From the NCBI RefSeq assembly GCF_901538355.1, contig NZ_LR593887.1, forward strand, positions 434,001-498,000: a DNA stretch of 64,000 nt, given 5' to 3'. How positions within the stretch are numbered: position 1 is the first letter of the stretch; every line of letters starts with the position of its first letter. The notes under the pieces were generated by a model that ran no database searches, was not told the DNA's origin, and was given only the letters and a program-made list of their open reading frames with translations. This document shows, one piece after another, positions 54,201 to 62,488 of the stretch. The stretch is from Tuwongella immobilis. Its GTDB lineage: Bacteria; Planctomycetota; Planctomycetia; Gemmatales; Gemmataceae. Both the position numbers and the translations under genes were made by a program.

Positions 54201-55700
54201 CGCCTGGTGACGGTCCCCGTGTTGGCCAACGACACCGATGGCGATGGCGATTCGCTGACGATCACCAACGTCAGCCAGCCGCGAAATGGGACCGTGGTGC
54301 TCAATGCCAACGGCACCATCACCTACACGCCTCGCACGGGATTCACTGGCACGGATAGCTTTACCTACACGGCCAGCGATGGATTCGGCGGCAGTGGCTC
54401 CGCGACGGTGGCGGTCACGGTCGGCATGGGCGGCGGACAGTCCGGCGGTGGCGACGGTGGCAATCGCTCGCCGATGGCGTTCGGCGATTCCGCGTTCACC
54501 GAAATCGGACAACCCACCACCGTCAACGTCCTGGCCAACGATGTCGATCCGGATGGCGATCCGTTGAGCGTCGCTTCGGTCACGCAACCGGCTGAGGGCA
54601 GCGTGGTCATCAATCCCGATGGCACGGTCACCTTCACGCCGAATGCCGGATTCCAAGGCACGGTTGTGTTCCAATACACCGTGACGGATGGCCGTGGCGG
54701 ATCGTCGGGCAATATCGTGCAAGTGGTGGTCGGTCGGGCTCCGGGCGATGGCCCGCCGGTGATTCCGGAACTGCGGCAATATGTCGTGGGTGCCGATACC
54801 GGTGGTGGCCCGCGTGTCACGGTGTACAACCCGGACGGCTCCACGAAGTTCAACTTCTTCGCCTATGATCCCAATGGCCGCTTCGGCGTCAGCGTGGCGA
54901 TGGGTGATATTGACGGCGACGGGGTGTCCGACATTCTCACCTCGCCGGGCTTCGGTGGTGGGCCGCACATTCGCGTGCTGAGCGGCAAAGATCTCACACC
55001 GATTGTCGATTTCTTCGCATTCAATCCGGAATTCCGCGGCGGCGTCTCGATCTCGACCGGCGACCTCAACGGCGACGGTCGCAACGATATCGTCGTGGCG
55101 GCGGGACCGGGGGGCGGGCCGCATGTCCGTGTGATCGATGGCACGAAGATCAATCTGCTCGATGCGGGCGGGGTGATTACCGAAGCGGCGCTGATGGCCA
55201 ATTTCTTTGCCTTCGACAGCACCTTCGGCGGTGGCGTCTCGGTGGCGGTCACCGATTTGGATCTCAACGGCGTGGGCGAATTGATCACCGGCTCGGGCCC
55301 CGGCGGTCCGCCGCTGGTGCGCGTCTGGGATGTGCCGACCATGACGTTGACCCGCGAATTCTTCGCCTTCGACCCCTCCTTCTCGCAAGGGGTGAACGTC
55401 GGCGGTCGGGGCCAATTCATCGTGGTCGCGGCTGGTCGGGGTGGAATTCCCCGCGTGCAGGTGTTCAAGGGCGTGCAACAGGAATTGATCTCGGACTTCT
55501 TGGCGTATGAGCCGACCTTCACCGGCGGTGCTCGCGTCAACTTTGCCGAGACGGTGGATGCCTCGAATCCGCTGTTCCTCATCGGGGCGGGGGTTGGTGG
55601 TGGGCCGCGGATTCGTGTGCTGCGACCGACCGGCGAAACGGTTCTGCCCGATTACTTTGCCTTCGAGCCGTCCTTCCGCGGCGGTGTCTATGTGAACTGA
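51255..55700 (+). CDS. Giant LEDR surface protein with seven cadherin-like units and FG-GAP-like domain
   Basis: A 1481-residue protein. The N-terminus has ERLEDRVTPSFG (about 31-42), the planctomycete LEDR motif. Residues about 45-490 are a Leu/Asn/Val-rich beta domain. Seven cadherin-like Big_9-type units follow (about 496-1165), each with VLANDTDGDGDPL and TYTPNAGFVGDDSFTYTA cores; four consecutive unit starts are exactly 279 bases apart. The C-terminal ~310 residues have FG-GAP-like repeats (DIDGDGVSDI, DLNGDGRNDI, DLDLNGVGELI) that should bind calcium. It is most likely a calcium-stabilised adhesin or S-layer-like matrix protein. The 1005-codon antisense frame is a composition artefact. 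Confidence 0.9.
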   Translation: MMLPLIRRLWAGKLRTQSPQPRKSPFLSTERLEDRVTPSFGLSGLLSPTAAGSIPIAQVGAGARLASVDTAQSELLNGLIQSLTGGGSVSLTAVDYQGLSNADLNLNAILTSLQTQLSLANPQQALNANVTIPQLLTAAASAANADGNTAVATIFNNLGTQIGALAGTIRLGDLFDISLPNGNLAQAQLNALDLLTGGVQLFNFQNVLTTTSPISIPGVDLGIASIASLQLRAQVVEPPVFVIGGAGSQFNTAAIRIATDVDLVDVDLDISDIVDDILGLPLVGALANVTAEASIAELSIYTEVAAGSGTIQSINALTNAITLSSTPSIANVYLGQIADSVFFNRNSVINPATDVTPGVVGSVQLGIVALGIPLLDLTAVDLNLRSTALGSPASPIVTNYTPPYPDFDTVSAGGAGVANLVSTLVSNLELSANILGLPVVGGLNTLLNTLLNNTVNDTIVQGVLTPVLTGVVDPLLDSLGIGIGEMDLAVLGVDSPDVPTAVNDSLLTLQNRPVSAAILNNDLNPNGLAITVQIVGNPASGVVILNADNTVTYTPNAGFLGTDSFSYQITDSFGRVSNTGNVAVFVGTATANNQAPNINPDTATVATNGTVNIAVLANDTDPNGDPISIIGASKAANGTVVVNANGTITYTPNAGFTGIDQFSYGAGDGKGGVGSAMVTVTVGTTGGNTGPNINPDTANGTQGDALVVSVLANDTTPTGKALTVIGVSQPANGKAVINGDGTVTYTPNASFFGQDRFTYTAADVNGLFGGATVTITVARDNVNPVINPDTANALNTGNVVVPVLANDTDGDGDPLTISGITQPANGKAVINANGTVTYTPNAGFVGDDSFTYTAVDGFGGSGSASVTITVSNPNSSPTVNPDTADVTNNTSVTIPVLDNDTDGDGDPLTVSNVTQPVNGTVTINPDGTITYTPNAGFVGDDSFTYTASDGRGGSGSATVNVSVARANVAPVVRNDTANTLINRLVTVPVLANDTDGDGDSLTITNVSQPRNGTVVLNANGTITYTPRTGFTGTDSFTYTASDGFGGSGSATVAVTVGMGGGQSGGGDGGNRSPMAFGDSAFTEIGQPTTVNVLANDVDPDGDPLSVASVTQPAEGSVVINPDGTVTFTPNAGFQGTVVFQYTVTDGRGGSSGNIVQVVVGRAPGDGPPVIPELRQYVVGADTGGGPRVTVYNPDGSTKFNFFAYDPNGRFGVSVAMGDIDGDGVSDILTSPGFGGGPHIRVLSGKDLTPIVDFFAFNPEFRGGVSISTGDLNGDGRNDIVVAAGPGGGPHVRVIDGTKINLLDAGGVITEAALMANFFAFDSTFGGGVSVAVTDLDLNGVGELITGSGPGGPPLVRVWDVPTMTLTREFFAFDPSFSQGVNVGGRGQFIVVAAGRGGIPRVQVFKGVQQELISDFLAYEPTFTGGARVNFAETVDASNPLFLIGAGVGGGPRIRVLRPTGETVLPDYFAFEPSFRGGVYVN
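52745..54752 (+). repeat. Seven tandem cadherin-like coding repeats
   Basis: Unit starts are near 52745, then 53040, 53325, 53604, 53883, 54162 and 54471. Spacings of 285, 279, 279, 279 and 309 bases show three exactly equal periods. Units 4 and 5 are the most alike, which indicates recent amplification by unequal exchange, while the outer units have diverged. Confidence 0.85.
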
Positions 55701-55708
55701 TCGCACTC

Positions 55709-55743
55709 GAACCCGAGGCTTGCGTGATGCCAGCCTCGGGTTC
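55709..55743. terminator. Perfect hairpin between the surface protein and WD40 genes
   Basis: GAACCCGAGGCT (55709-55720) pairs perfectly over 12 bases with AGCCTCGGGTTC (55732-55743). It lies between two convergent stops (55700 and 55767) and is very likely a bidirectional terminator, although no long T-run follows. Confidence 0.7.
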
Positions 55744-55766
55744 ATCTGATGCAACTCTCCCTTGCA

Positions 55767-58700
55767 TCATCGACCGGGCAGACGGATCACTTCGACCGTC
55801 GGCCCGGTTGTCATTCGCGGCTTCACTCCCAATCCCACGATCGCAAATTGATCATCTGGCGTGAGCGATAGCCCATATGCTGGCCCTTCGGGAATCGCCT
55901 GCTCGCCGACCAGTTTTCCATCGACCACGCGCCACACAGTCAAATGGCCGGTCTGTTTCGGCGCAAGCCCCGCAACCACCAACAGTTGACCATCTCGCGT
56001 CAGCCGCATCTGATTGATCCAACCGGGATGAGCCGGGGGATTCGGTTCACCCGCAGTCGGCTTCAGGCCCGGATGCACGAATTCGCGCTGCACCGTGCCA
56101 TCGGCAACATTCCAGACCCGAATGGTGCGATCGCTGGAGCCGGAAATCAGCGATTTTCCATCGGCGGTCCAGACCACCGCAAAGATCGCTTCGCGGTGCC
56201 CCTTGGGATTGGTTTTCTCATCGTAGGCTTTGAATTCCCGCACCAGATTACCGCTGGCGACATCCCACAATTTCAGGCTCCGATCGAAACTCGCCGAGAC
56301 GACTTGCTTGCCATCCGGCGACCAGGCCACGCCATACACCACTTCCGGCTGCATGGTCGCGTTCAGATGCGCTTTGATTTCCTTGACGACTTGGCCTTTC
56401 TCCGCGTCCCAAATGCGGACCAATCCATCATGGCACCCCGTGACAATCTGTTTGCCATCCGGTGAAAATGCCAGGCAATCGACGATATTCGGATGGTTCA
56501 GACTTCGATAGGAATCCTCGGGCGAAATGCGCCACGCTCGAGCGATGCCATCCGCCCCACCGGCGACCAGCGTATCGGGTTGCAGCCATTGCAGGATGCT
56601 GGCCCCCTTGGGATGCTCAAACTGCTGGATGGGCTTACCGAATGCTTCGGGGAGTGGTTGGCCGATTTGGTACGGAATTTTCCAAGCGAGAATCGTGCCA
56701 TCATCGAGCGATGCCGCCACCACGGGATTATTCGGATGGAACTGCACGGCCAACACCTTCGGCGCGGGCTTGCCCATGGGCGGTGTCGGCAGCGGAATCG
56801 TCCCCACTTGCTGGCCATCCGCGTAGTGGTAGATGCGCAGGACCGAATCCGCCCCGACCGCCGCCAGCGATTGCGAATTGCGATGGACCGCCAGCGCGAC
56901 AATCGGCCCCGGCACACCCTCATAGGCCCGTTCGCGGTTGCCGTTGCCGCTGTTCCATTGCACGATTGCGCCCGTGGCATCTGCCGAAAACAGATGCCCG
57001 CTATTGCTCGGGGCAATCAGATGCGTGATCGGCTTGTCGGATGCGACAATCGATTGCCGGAACGGGCTGGTGCTGATCTGAATTCGGCGATCGCTGGACG
57101 CGGTAATCAGCCATTGTTGATTGGAATGCGCTGCCACACCCAGAACGGCGGTACCGTGGCTGATGGTCTGGATTTCCTCGTTGGTAGCGAGTTCCCAGAT
57201 GCGGCCTAGATTGTCGCTGCTGCCGGTCAGCAATCGCTTGCGATCGGCGGTGAAGGCGACGCTGAGCACCTGTGCGGGGTGCTGCTGCGTGGATTCGCGG
57301 TTTTCGTTGAGGATCACCGTGCGGACTTGCTTTCCGGTGGCAATCGCAATGGCGGCCCCATCCCGGCTGAAGGTCACGGCGGCAATCGCGTCTGGGAATG
57401 GCCCGAAGGTGCGAATCGGCTTCAGTGTCGCGGATTCCCGCAGGACCGCGACTTTGTCTGCGCCCGCAGTGAGCAGCTGCGAGCCATTCGGATGCACCGC
57501 CAACGACGTGATTCCGCCCGGATGAATCGCCAGCGCGGTCGGTTGGAGTGTGTCGCGGATGCGGGTGGCATTGTCGCCGCTGACAAGCAGCGTGCGGCCA
57601 TCGGGGGTGATGCTCACGCCTGTGACGGTTTTCGGCAGGTCGCTCCATTCCAGCAGTCGGGTGCCGGTGAGCATGTCCCACAATTCCACGGCAAGCTGCT
57701 CGCCACGTCGGCAGGTGATGGCGATGCGCTCGGCATTGTTGGTGCTGCTGATGGCGAGGATTTCCCCCGTGGTGGTAGCGTGTTGCAACACCTTGCCATC
57801 GGCGAGTTGCACGCGGTCGAGACTGCCATCAGCACTGCCGCAAACCGCGAATTGACCATCGCTACTGAGCGCGAATCGGAATGGCTTGCCGGAAATTTTG
57901 GCCGGTTGGCCGATGGGGTTTCGCATGCCGTCGAGTGTCAGCAGGGTGCCATCGCGATTCCCGATCACGATCGCATCGCGATTCGGCAAAAAGCGTGCTT
58001 CGCTGGCGTCGCCGGGGAGCAGTTTGGCGGCGATGAGATTCAGCGGAATTGCGCGTAGTTGCTTGTTGCCGGCGGTCACGAAGAGTTGCTGGCCATCGGC
58101 ACGAAATTGCACATCGGCAATGCCTTCGGCGATGGGGAATTGCTCCAGGAGCGTTCCTTCTGCGTCCAGGATTCGCACGAGTTTTTCCGGGCCGCTGACG
58201 GCGATGCGCGAGGCATCTGCACTCAGGGCGATTCGGTCGATGTCGCCGGGCAGGGTTCGTTTCAGTGCGGTTGGTTTGCGATCGGCGAGCGTCCAGCCGA
58301 TGACCGTTTTTTGACGGCTGGCGGCGACGAGGATTTTGCCATCGCGGCTCAATTGCATCGCCGTGATGGGGCCATCGTGCGGGATGCTGCCCAAGAGGGG
58401 GCCATCGTCGAGCTTCCAATGGCGAATGGTGCCATCGTCGCTGCCGGTCAGCAGCGTGCCATTCGGGCCGAGGAGCATTTGCCGCACTGTGCCGGTATGC
58501 CCGTTGAGTGTGCGAATTTCTTTGCCGTCGGCGAGTGAAATCAGGGTGATGCTGGCATCGGTCCCGCCCACGGCGGCCAGCGGCGGGTTCGGAATCATCG
58601 TCAGCAGGGACCCCGCTTTGGTCAATGCGGGGAATTTTTTCTGCTCGGCGCCATCCTTGAATAATCGCAAGACGCGATCATTCCCGAGAATGCCCATGGT

Positions 58701-60401
58701 GACGCCGTCAGTCGCCAAGCCGATGGCGGCGACGGGTTGTCCGCCGAGTGTCACGGTGCGTTCGATTTGCCCATTGGTCAGATTCCAAAGGCGGATTTGC
58801 TGATCGTTGCTGAGCGTGATGAGGCGGTTGCCGTCGCTGCTCAATTCGGTGCGAATTGGCAGATCGGGGTGGTTCCAGGGCTGTGGCAGTTGGCCGGGGA
58901 GTTTCCAGACGCGCAAGACGCGATCGCTGCCGATGGTCAGCAGGCGATCATTTCCCGGACTGAACTGCATGCTGGAAATGCTCTCCGCCGGGACGCTCCA
59001 ATTGGCGACTTCGCGGTTGCCGTTGAAATTCCACAAACGCAGGCTGCCTGTGCTGTCCACACTGGCGATCCACTCGGAATTGTTGCTGATGGCGGTCACG
59101 CGAATCGGGGCGGTGTGCCCACGATATTCCCGCTCGATTCCGCCGTTATCGCGTCGCCAGACACGGACGACATGATCGGCGGCGATGGTGACAATGCGGC
59201 CACTGTCGCTGCTGGGCAGATGCCCGGTGACGGCGGCGGCGTGGGCGAGATCGCGGCCCGGTTGCAAGGGCATCTGCCAGGTGCGCAAGACGCCATCCGC
59301 TCCGCCGGTCCAGAGCAGATTGCCGCCCGGATTGGGCTGCACGCTGGTGATTCCGCCGGAATGCGCCACGACCGTCATCAGCGGTTTGGCGTCGGCTTGC
59401 AGCAGTTGCAGCGTTCCATCGGCGGTCCCGCGAAACAGCGTTTGCCCATTTGCCGCAATTGCGACGGCTTTGGTCACACTCGGCAGTTCCGGCAGCTCCG
59501 CCCGTGAATTGCCGGTGGTCAGATCCAATAGCCGACCTTTGCGGTCGTTGGTGCCCACGATTGCGAGATTGCCGTCGTTGCTGGTGCCGAATGCGGTAAT
59601 CTCGGCGGTGAGCGGCGGGATGGTTGGCGTCGTTGGCAGCGGAGTTTGCCACACGCTGATTTTGCCATTGCTGGATGCCGTGTAGAGCGGGTTGCTATTG
59701 GGAGAAATCGCCATCGCGGTGATGGGGCCGGAAGCGGTGCCGATGGTGCCGAGCGCTTGGCCGGTGGTGGGTGCCCAAAATCGGAGAACGCCATCGGTGC
59801 CTGCCGTGGTGAGAAAGCTGTTGTTCGGGGCCAAGGCGACGCCGGAAATAGGCCCGACATGCCCGACCAACGGCGGAATCGGCTTCATGTCGTTGGCGTT
59901 CCACACTTTGGCGGTGCCATCGCTGCCTGCCGCGCTGACGAGTTTGCCATCGTTGGAAACCGCAATCCCCGTGATCGGGTGGCCGAGCGCAAGTTCCTGC
60001 TGCGGCTTGCGATCGGGTAGATTCCAATAGCGGACTTGATTATCCGACCCCGCGGATGCCAGGAATTTTCCATCCGGCGAAATGGCGACCGCAAGCACCA
60101 GATTGGTATGCCCCTGCGGATTGATGGGGTTGCTGTAATAGGTCCGCAGCGGGGCACCAGTGGCGCGATCCCAGAGCCGAATGGTTTTGTCAAAGCTGCC
60201 AGTGGCGATGATGGAGCCATCGGGCGTGACGGCGGTGGAATAAATGGCTTCGTCGTGGCCGATGAGCCGCAGATTCGGCGTCGGCGGATTTTGAGCAAGG
60301 CCCGTGCCGATGTGCAGAAAGAGTCCGGCCAGCAGAATCGCTGCCAACCAGCGGCCACGGCGAACAGTCGATCCGGGCGGTGAATGATGGGGTAGGCGCA
60401 T
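55767..60401 (-). CDS. Very long WD40-repeat protein, exported
   Basis: A 1544-residue protein with a signal peptide (about residues 15-37, WLAAILLAGLFLHIGTGLAQ). Nearly the whole length consists of WD40 repeats, more than twenty, recognisable by GH-x(n)-ASGSxDxxxRxW patterns such as SIIATGSFDKTIRLWD, FLASAGSDNQVRYWN and SLISGSSDRTIRVWN. It should fold into three or more propellers. There is no kinase or protease domain. ATG 60401 follows GAGGA; an upstream ATG (60425) is less likely. Comparable giant WD40 proteins are frequent in planctomycetes; partners and role are unknown. Confidence 0.9.
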   Translation of the reverse strand: MRLPHHSPPGSTVRRGRWLAAILLAGLFLHIGTGLAQNPPTPNLRLIGHDEAIYSTAVTPDGSIIATGSFDKTIRLWDRATGAPLRTYYSNPINPQGHTNLVLAVAISPDGKFLASAGSDNQVRYWNLPDRKPQQELALGHPITGIAVSNDGKLVSAAGSDGTAKVWNANDMKPIPPLVGHVGPISGVALAPNNSFLTTAGTDGVLRFWAPTTGQALGTIGTASGPITAMAISPNSNPLYTASSNGKISVWQTPLPTTPTIPPLTAEITAFGTSNDGNLAIVGTNDRKGRLLDLTTGNSRAELPELPSVTKAVAIAANGQTLFRGTADGTLQLLQADAKPLMTVVAHSGGITSVQPNPGGNLLWTGGADGVLRTWQMPLQPGRDLAHAAAVTGHLPSSDSGRIVTIAADHVVRVWRRDNGGIEREYRGHTAPIRVTAISNNSEWIASVDSTGSLRLWNFNGNREVANWSVPAESISSMQFSPGNDRLLTIGSDRVLRVWKLPGQLPQPWNHPDLPIRTELSSDGNRLITLSNDQQIRLWNLTNGQIERTVTLGGQPVAAIGLATDGVTMGILGNDRVLRLFKDGAEQKKFPALTKAGSLLTMIPNPPLAAVGGTDASITLISLADGKEIRTLNGHTGTVRQMLLGPNGTLLTGSDDGTIRHWKLDDGPLLGSIPHDGPITAMQLSRDGKILVAASRQKTVIGWTLADRKPTALKRTLPGDIDRIALSADASRIAVSGPEKLVRILDAEGTLLEQFPIAEGIADVQFRADGQQLFVTAGNKQLRAIPLNLIAAKLLPGDASEARFLPNRDAIVIGNRDGTLLTLDGMRNPIGQPAKISGKPFRFALSSDGQFAVCGSADGSLDRVQLADGKVLQHATTTGEILAISSTNNAERIAITCRRGEQLAVELWDMLTGTRLLEWSDLPKTVTGVSITPDGRTLLVSGDNATRIRDTLQPTALAIHPGGITSLAVHPNGSQLLTAGADKVAVLRESATLKPIRTFGPFPDAIAAVTFSRDGAAIAIATGKQVRTVILNENRESTQQHPAQVLSVAFTADRKRLLTGSSDNLGRIWELATNEEIQTISHGTAVLGVAAHSNQQWLITASSDRRIQISTSPFRQSIVASDKPITHLIAPSNSGHLFSADATGAIVQWNSGNGNRERAYEGVPGPIVALAVHRNSQSLAAVGADSVLRIYHYADGQQVGTIPLPTPPMGKPAPKVLAVQFHPNNPVVAASLDDGTILAWKIPYQIGQPLPEAFGKPIQQFEHPKGASILQWLQPDTLVAGGADGIARAWRISPEDSYRSLNHPNIVDCLAFSPDGKQIVTGCHDGLVRIWDAEKGQVVKEIKAHLNATMQPEVVYGVAWSPDGKQVVSASFDRSLKLWDVASGNLVREFKAYDEKTNPKGHREAIFAVVWTADGKSLISGSSDRTIRVWNVADGTVQREFVHPGLKPTAGEPNPPAHPGWINQMRLTRDGQLLVVAGLAPKQTGHLTVWRVVDGKLVGEQAIPEGPAYGLSLTPDDQFAIVGLGVKPRMTTGPTVEVIRLPGR

Positions 60402-60557
60402 GCGGTATCCTCGGAACAGTGACATTCCCGGCGAGCGACATCGTGGCAGCCGTTGCAGTGTCGCAGCTTCCCGGCAGCGCGTCAACCATCTGCCCAAATG
60501 CGAGTCGTGCGAGCGGTGCGAGTCGCGGGGAATGTCCATCCGATGGCATGCCGACGA

Positions 60558-61154
60558 TCAGCGTTCCGTGAGCAGGCGGATCAATTCGGCAATCGATCGC
60601 GCTTCGACTTTCTTCATCAAGCGAGCGCGGCGGTCTTCCACCGCGCGAACGCTCAGCCCCAGCGACTCCGCCATTTCGCGGTTGGTTTTTCCGGCGGCGA
60701 TCAGCTCCAGCACTTCGCGCTCCTTGCCGGTCAGCGTGGCGAGTCGCGCTTGGCCATCGGCGACGCGACTGCGAGCCTCGCGGTCTTGCCGGTCTTTCTC
60801 CAATGCTTTACGAAGGTGGCCGAGTAATTCTTCCAGTCGGAATGGCTTTTCGAGCAGGGTCATTGCGCCGAGTGTCATCGATTCGACGGCGATGCGAACA
60901 TCGGCATGGCCGCTAATCATGATGATCGGCAGCGTGATGCCATCATCGGCCAAACGTCGCTGCAATTCCAACCCGGTCAGGCCGGGCATTTTGATGTCCA
61001 GCACCAAACAGCCGATCGGGTCGCTGCCACATTCGGCCAGGAACGCTTCCGCCGAGCCAAAGCCCTGCACCCGTTGCCCCAGCAGAGTCCCCGCGCTGGC
61101 GATGGCGCGGCGCACCGCTTCATCATCATCGACCACGTAAATCGTTGGTTCCAC
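60558..61154 (-). CDS. FixJ/NarL-type response regulator
   Basis: A 198-residue regulator. The receiver domain has DDD at 9-11, phospho-acceptor Asp53 in LVLDIKMPG, Ser80 in ISGHADV and Lys104 in LEKPF. A LuxR-type helix-turn-helix follows (LTGKEREVLELIAAGKTNRE, then MAESLGLSVRAVEDRRARLM). It uses a GTG start; the ribosome site GAGGAG is in the last codons of the kinase gene, 6 bases upstream, so the pair is coupled. The name FixJ reflects architecture only. Confidence 0.92.
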   Translation of the reverse strand: MEPTIYVVDDDEAVRRAIASAGTLLGQRVQGFGSAEAFLAECGSDPIGCLVLDIKMPGLTGLELQRRLADDGITLPIIMISGHADVRIAVESMTLGAMTLLEKPFRLEELLGHLRKALEKDRQDREARSRVADGQARLATLTGKEREVLELIAAGKTNREMAESLGLSVRAVEDRRARLMKKVEARSIAELIRLLTER

Positions 61155-61160
61155 GGGGGG

Positions 61161-62207
61161 TTACTCCTCGTCCGAATTCCGGGGGAAAATCATGGCGAAT
61201 TCGCTACCATCGGCGCTGGTCTGGATCAATTCCAATTTGCCACCCTGATATTCCATCAGGGAACGGCTCAGCGACAAGCCCAATCCCATGCCATCGGGTT
61301 TGGTGGTGTAAAATTGTTGAAACAATCGTTCGGGTTCGCGCACGCCGGTGCCGCTATCGCGGACGCGGATTCGCACTGCATCGTCGGAACGCGTGACGGA
61401 AATCGTCACGATTCGGGCCGTGCTGGGGCGTTCGGTGGTGGCATCCATTGCGTTTTGGACCAAATTCAGCAGCACTTGTTCGATTTGGGTGCGATCGCCA
61501 ATCCACATCGGGGCATCGGATGAGGGATGGGCCAGCAGTTGGATTCCCTTGCGGCGGGCTTGCCAATCGCACAGTTGCACGACGAATGCGACTAATTCAT
61601 TCAACGGGATGGTTTCGTATTTCGGCTCCGTGCGACGGGCCAATCGTCGGACGCTGCGGATAATGTCGGCGGCTCGCCCGGATTGCTGCGTGATTTCCAG
61701 CAATGCGGCAGTCAACTCGGGAGATGCGCTGTCGCATTGTTCCGCAAAGCGATTGGCGAGATCGGCTTGCAGGCTGATTGCCGCCAATGGTTGATTCAAT
61801 TCGTGGGCCAATCCCGCCGCAATCTGACCCAGCAGCGACAATCGCCCCAGATGCGCCAACGATGCCTCGTGTTCGTGGGCCCGCTGTTCGGCCTGTCGGC
61901 GCAGAATGCCCAAAAGGGTGGTCATGCCAATGGCGAAAATCGCCAGACAGCGATTGGTGATGACTTTCCACATTTCGGTGCTGCCGCGTTCGGGCACGAT
62001 TCCCATTTTGGCGAAGGTCAGCACACCGCAAACCGCCGCAATCACCGGGGCCGCCCAGGGCGATCGTGCCTTCAATGCCAACAGAACCGCGAAGGTGTAG
62101 GGCACCGCGCTGGCCACGCCCAACGGGAGCGACAAATCGACCAGGAAGACTACCACCACCAACACGATCGCCCCCGCAAGTGGCGAACGAGACAACAGCG
62201 ACCCCAT
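61161..62207 (-). CDS. Membrane sensor histidine kinase (FixL/PhoR-like)
   Basis: A 348-residue kinase. Three to four hydrophobic helices (about 10-100) form a membrane sensor without a clear ligand-binding domain, followed by HAMP-less coiled coil and HisKA (AAGLAHELNQPLAAI, His135). The ATPase domain has the N box NLVQNAMDATT, G1 VRDSGTGV, F box FQQFYTTK and G2 GMGLGLSLSRS. ATG 62207 follows GGGAGG at 6-7 bases; a longer frame with a CxxC-rich N-terminus would need a TTG start and is rejected. It heads the two-component pair and is divergent from cobA-nirB, so nitrogen-oxide control is possible. Confidence 0.9.
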   Translation of the reverse strand: MGSLLSRSPLAGAIVLVVVVFLVDLSLPLGVASAVPYTFAVLLALKARSPWAAPVIAAVCGVLTFAKMGIVPERGSTEMWKVITNRCLAIFAIGMTTLLGILRRQAEQRAHEHEASLAHLGRLSLLGQIAAGLAHELNQPLAAISLQADLANRFAEQCDSASPELTAALLEITQQSGRAADIIRSVRRLARRTEPKYETIPLNELVAFVVQLCDWQARRKGIQLLAHPSSDAPMWIGDRTQIEQVLLNLVQNAMDATTERPSTARIVTISVTRSDDAVRIRVRDSGTGVREPERLFQQFYTTKPDGMGLGLSLSRSLMEYQGGKLELIQTSADGSEFAMIFPRNSDEE

Positions 62208-62361
62208 GCGAAAGCCTCCCAATCCAGCGACCGGTTGCCCGCGACTTGTGCAGCAAGGGCAGGCGTCCTGCTTGCATCCTGCGCAGTCGATGTCGGGGGA
62301 TGACTCCAAAAATCGACCACGGATCGAAACCGAGAATTCCCGAAAAACCTCTCGTGATATG

Positions 62362-62375
62362 CGTGGAAAACCACG
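62362..62375 (+). promoter_or_regulatory. Small hairpin with T-run upstream of the nitrite operon
   Basis: CGTGG-AAAA-CCACG at 62362-62375 is followed by TTTTT. It lies 34 bases before the sigma-54 promoter, so it is not in that transcript. It could be an activator site or a terminator of upstream read-through. Confidence 0.3.
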
Positions 62376-62408
62376 TTTTTATCACGTGCCAATTGAGAAA
62401 ATTTGTGG

Positions 62409-62425
62409 TTGGCACGGGGGTTGCA
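62409..62425 (+). promoter_or_regulatory. Sigma-54 promoter of the cobA-nirB operon
   Basis: TTGGCACGGGGGTTGCA matches the sigma-54 consensus TGGCACG-N4-TTGCW in every conserved position, with GG and GC separated by exactly ten bases. Transcription should start near 62435, 54 bases before the cobA ATG. The element also completes an inverted repeat CGTGCCAA (62385-62392)/TTGGCACG (62409-62416), which could serve as an operator. An NtrC-like activator would be needed and is not in the window. Confidence 0.78.
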
Positions 62426-62488
62426 TTCGGTGTGTCTCGTCGTCGAATTCCAATGGCTTCTCCCGATTTGTGCCTTAGGACCCTGTTT

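Noticed and set aside
52737-55754. 1005-codon open frame antisense to the giant surface protein
   Set aside because: It mirrors the repetitive codons of the real gene, has no ribosome site and no domain; the sense frame has a good start, motifs and the terminator.
62208-62309. N-terminal extension of the histidine kinase with a CAGC/CPCC cysteine cluster
   Set aside because: Attractive as a redox sensor, but it would need a TTG start without ribosome site, while ATG 62207 has a near-perfect GGGAGG.
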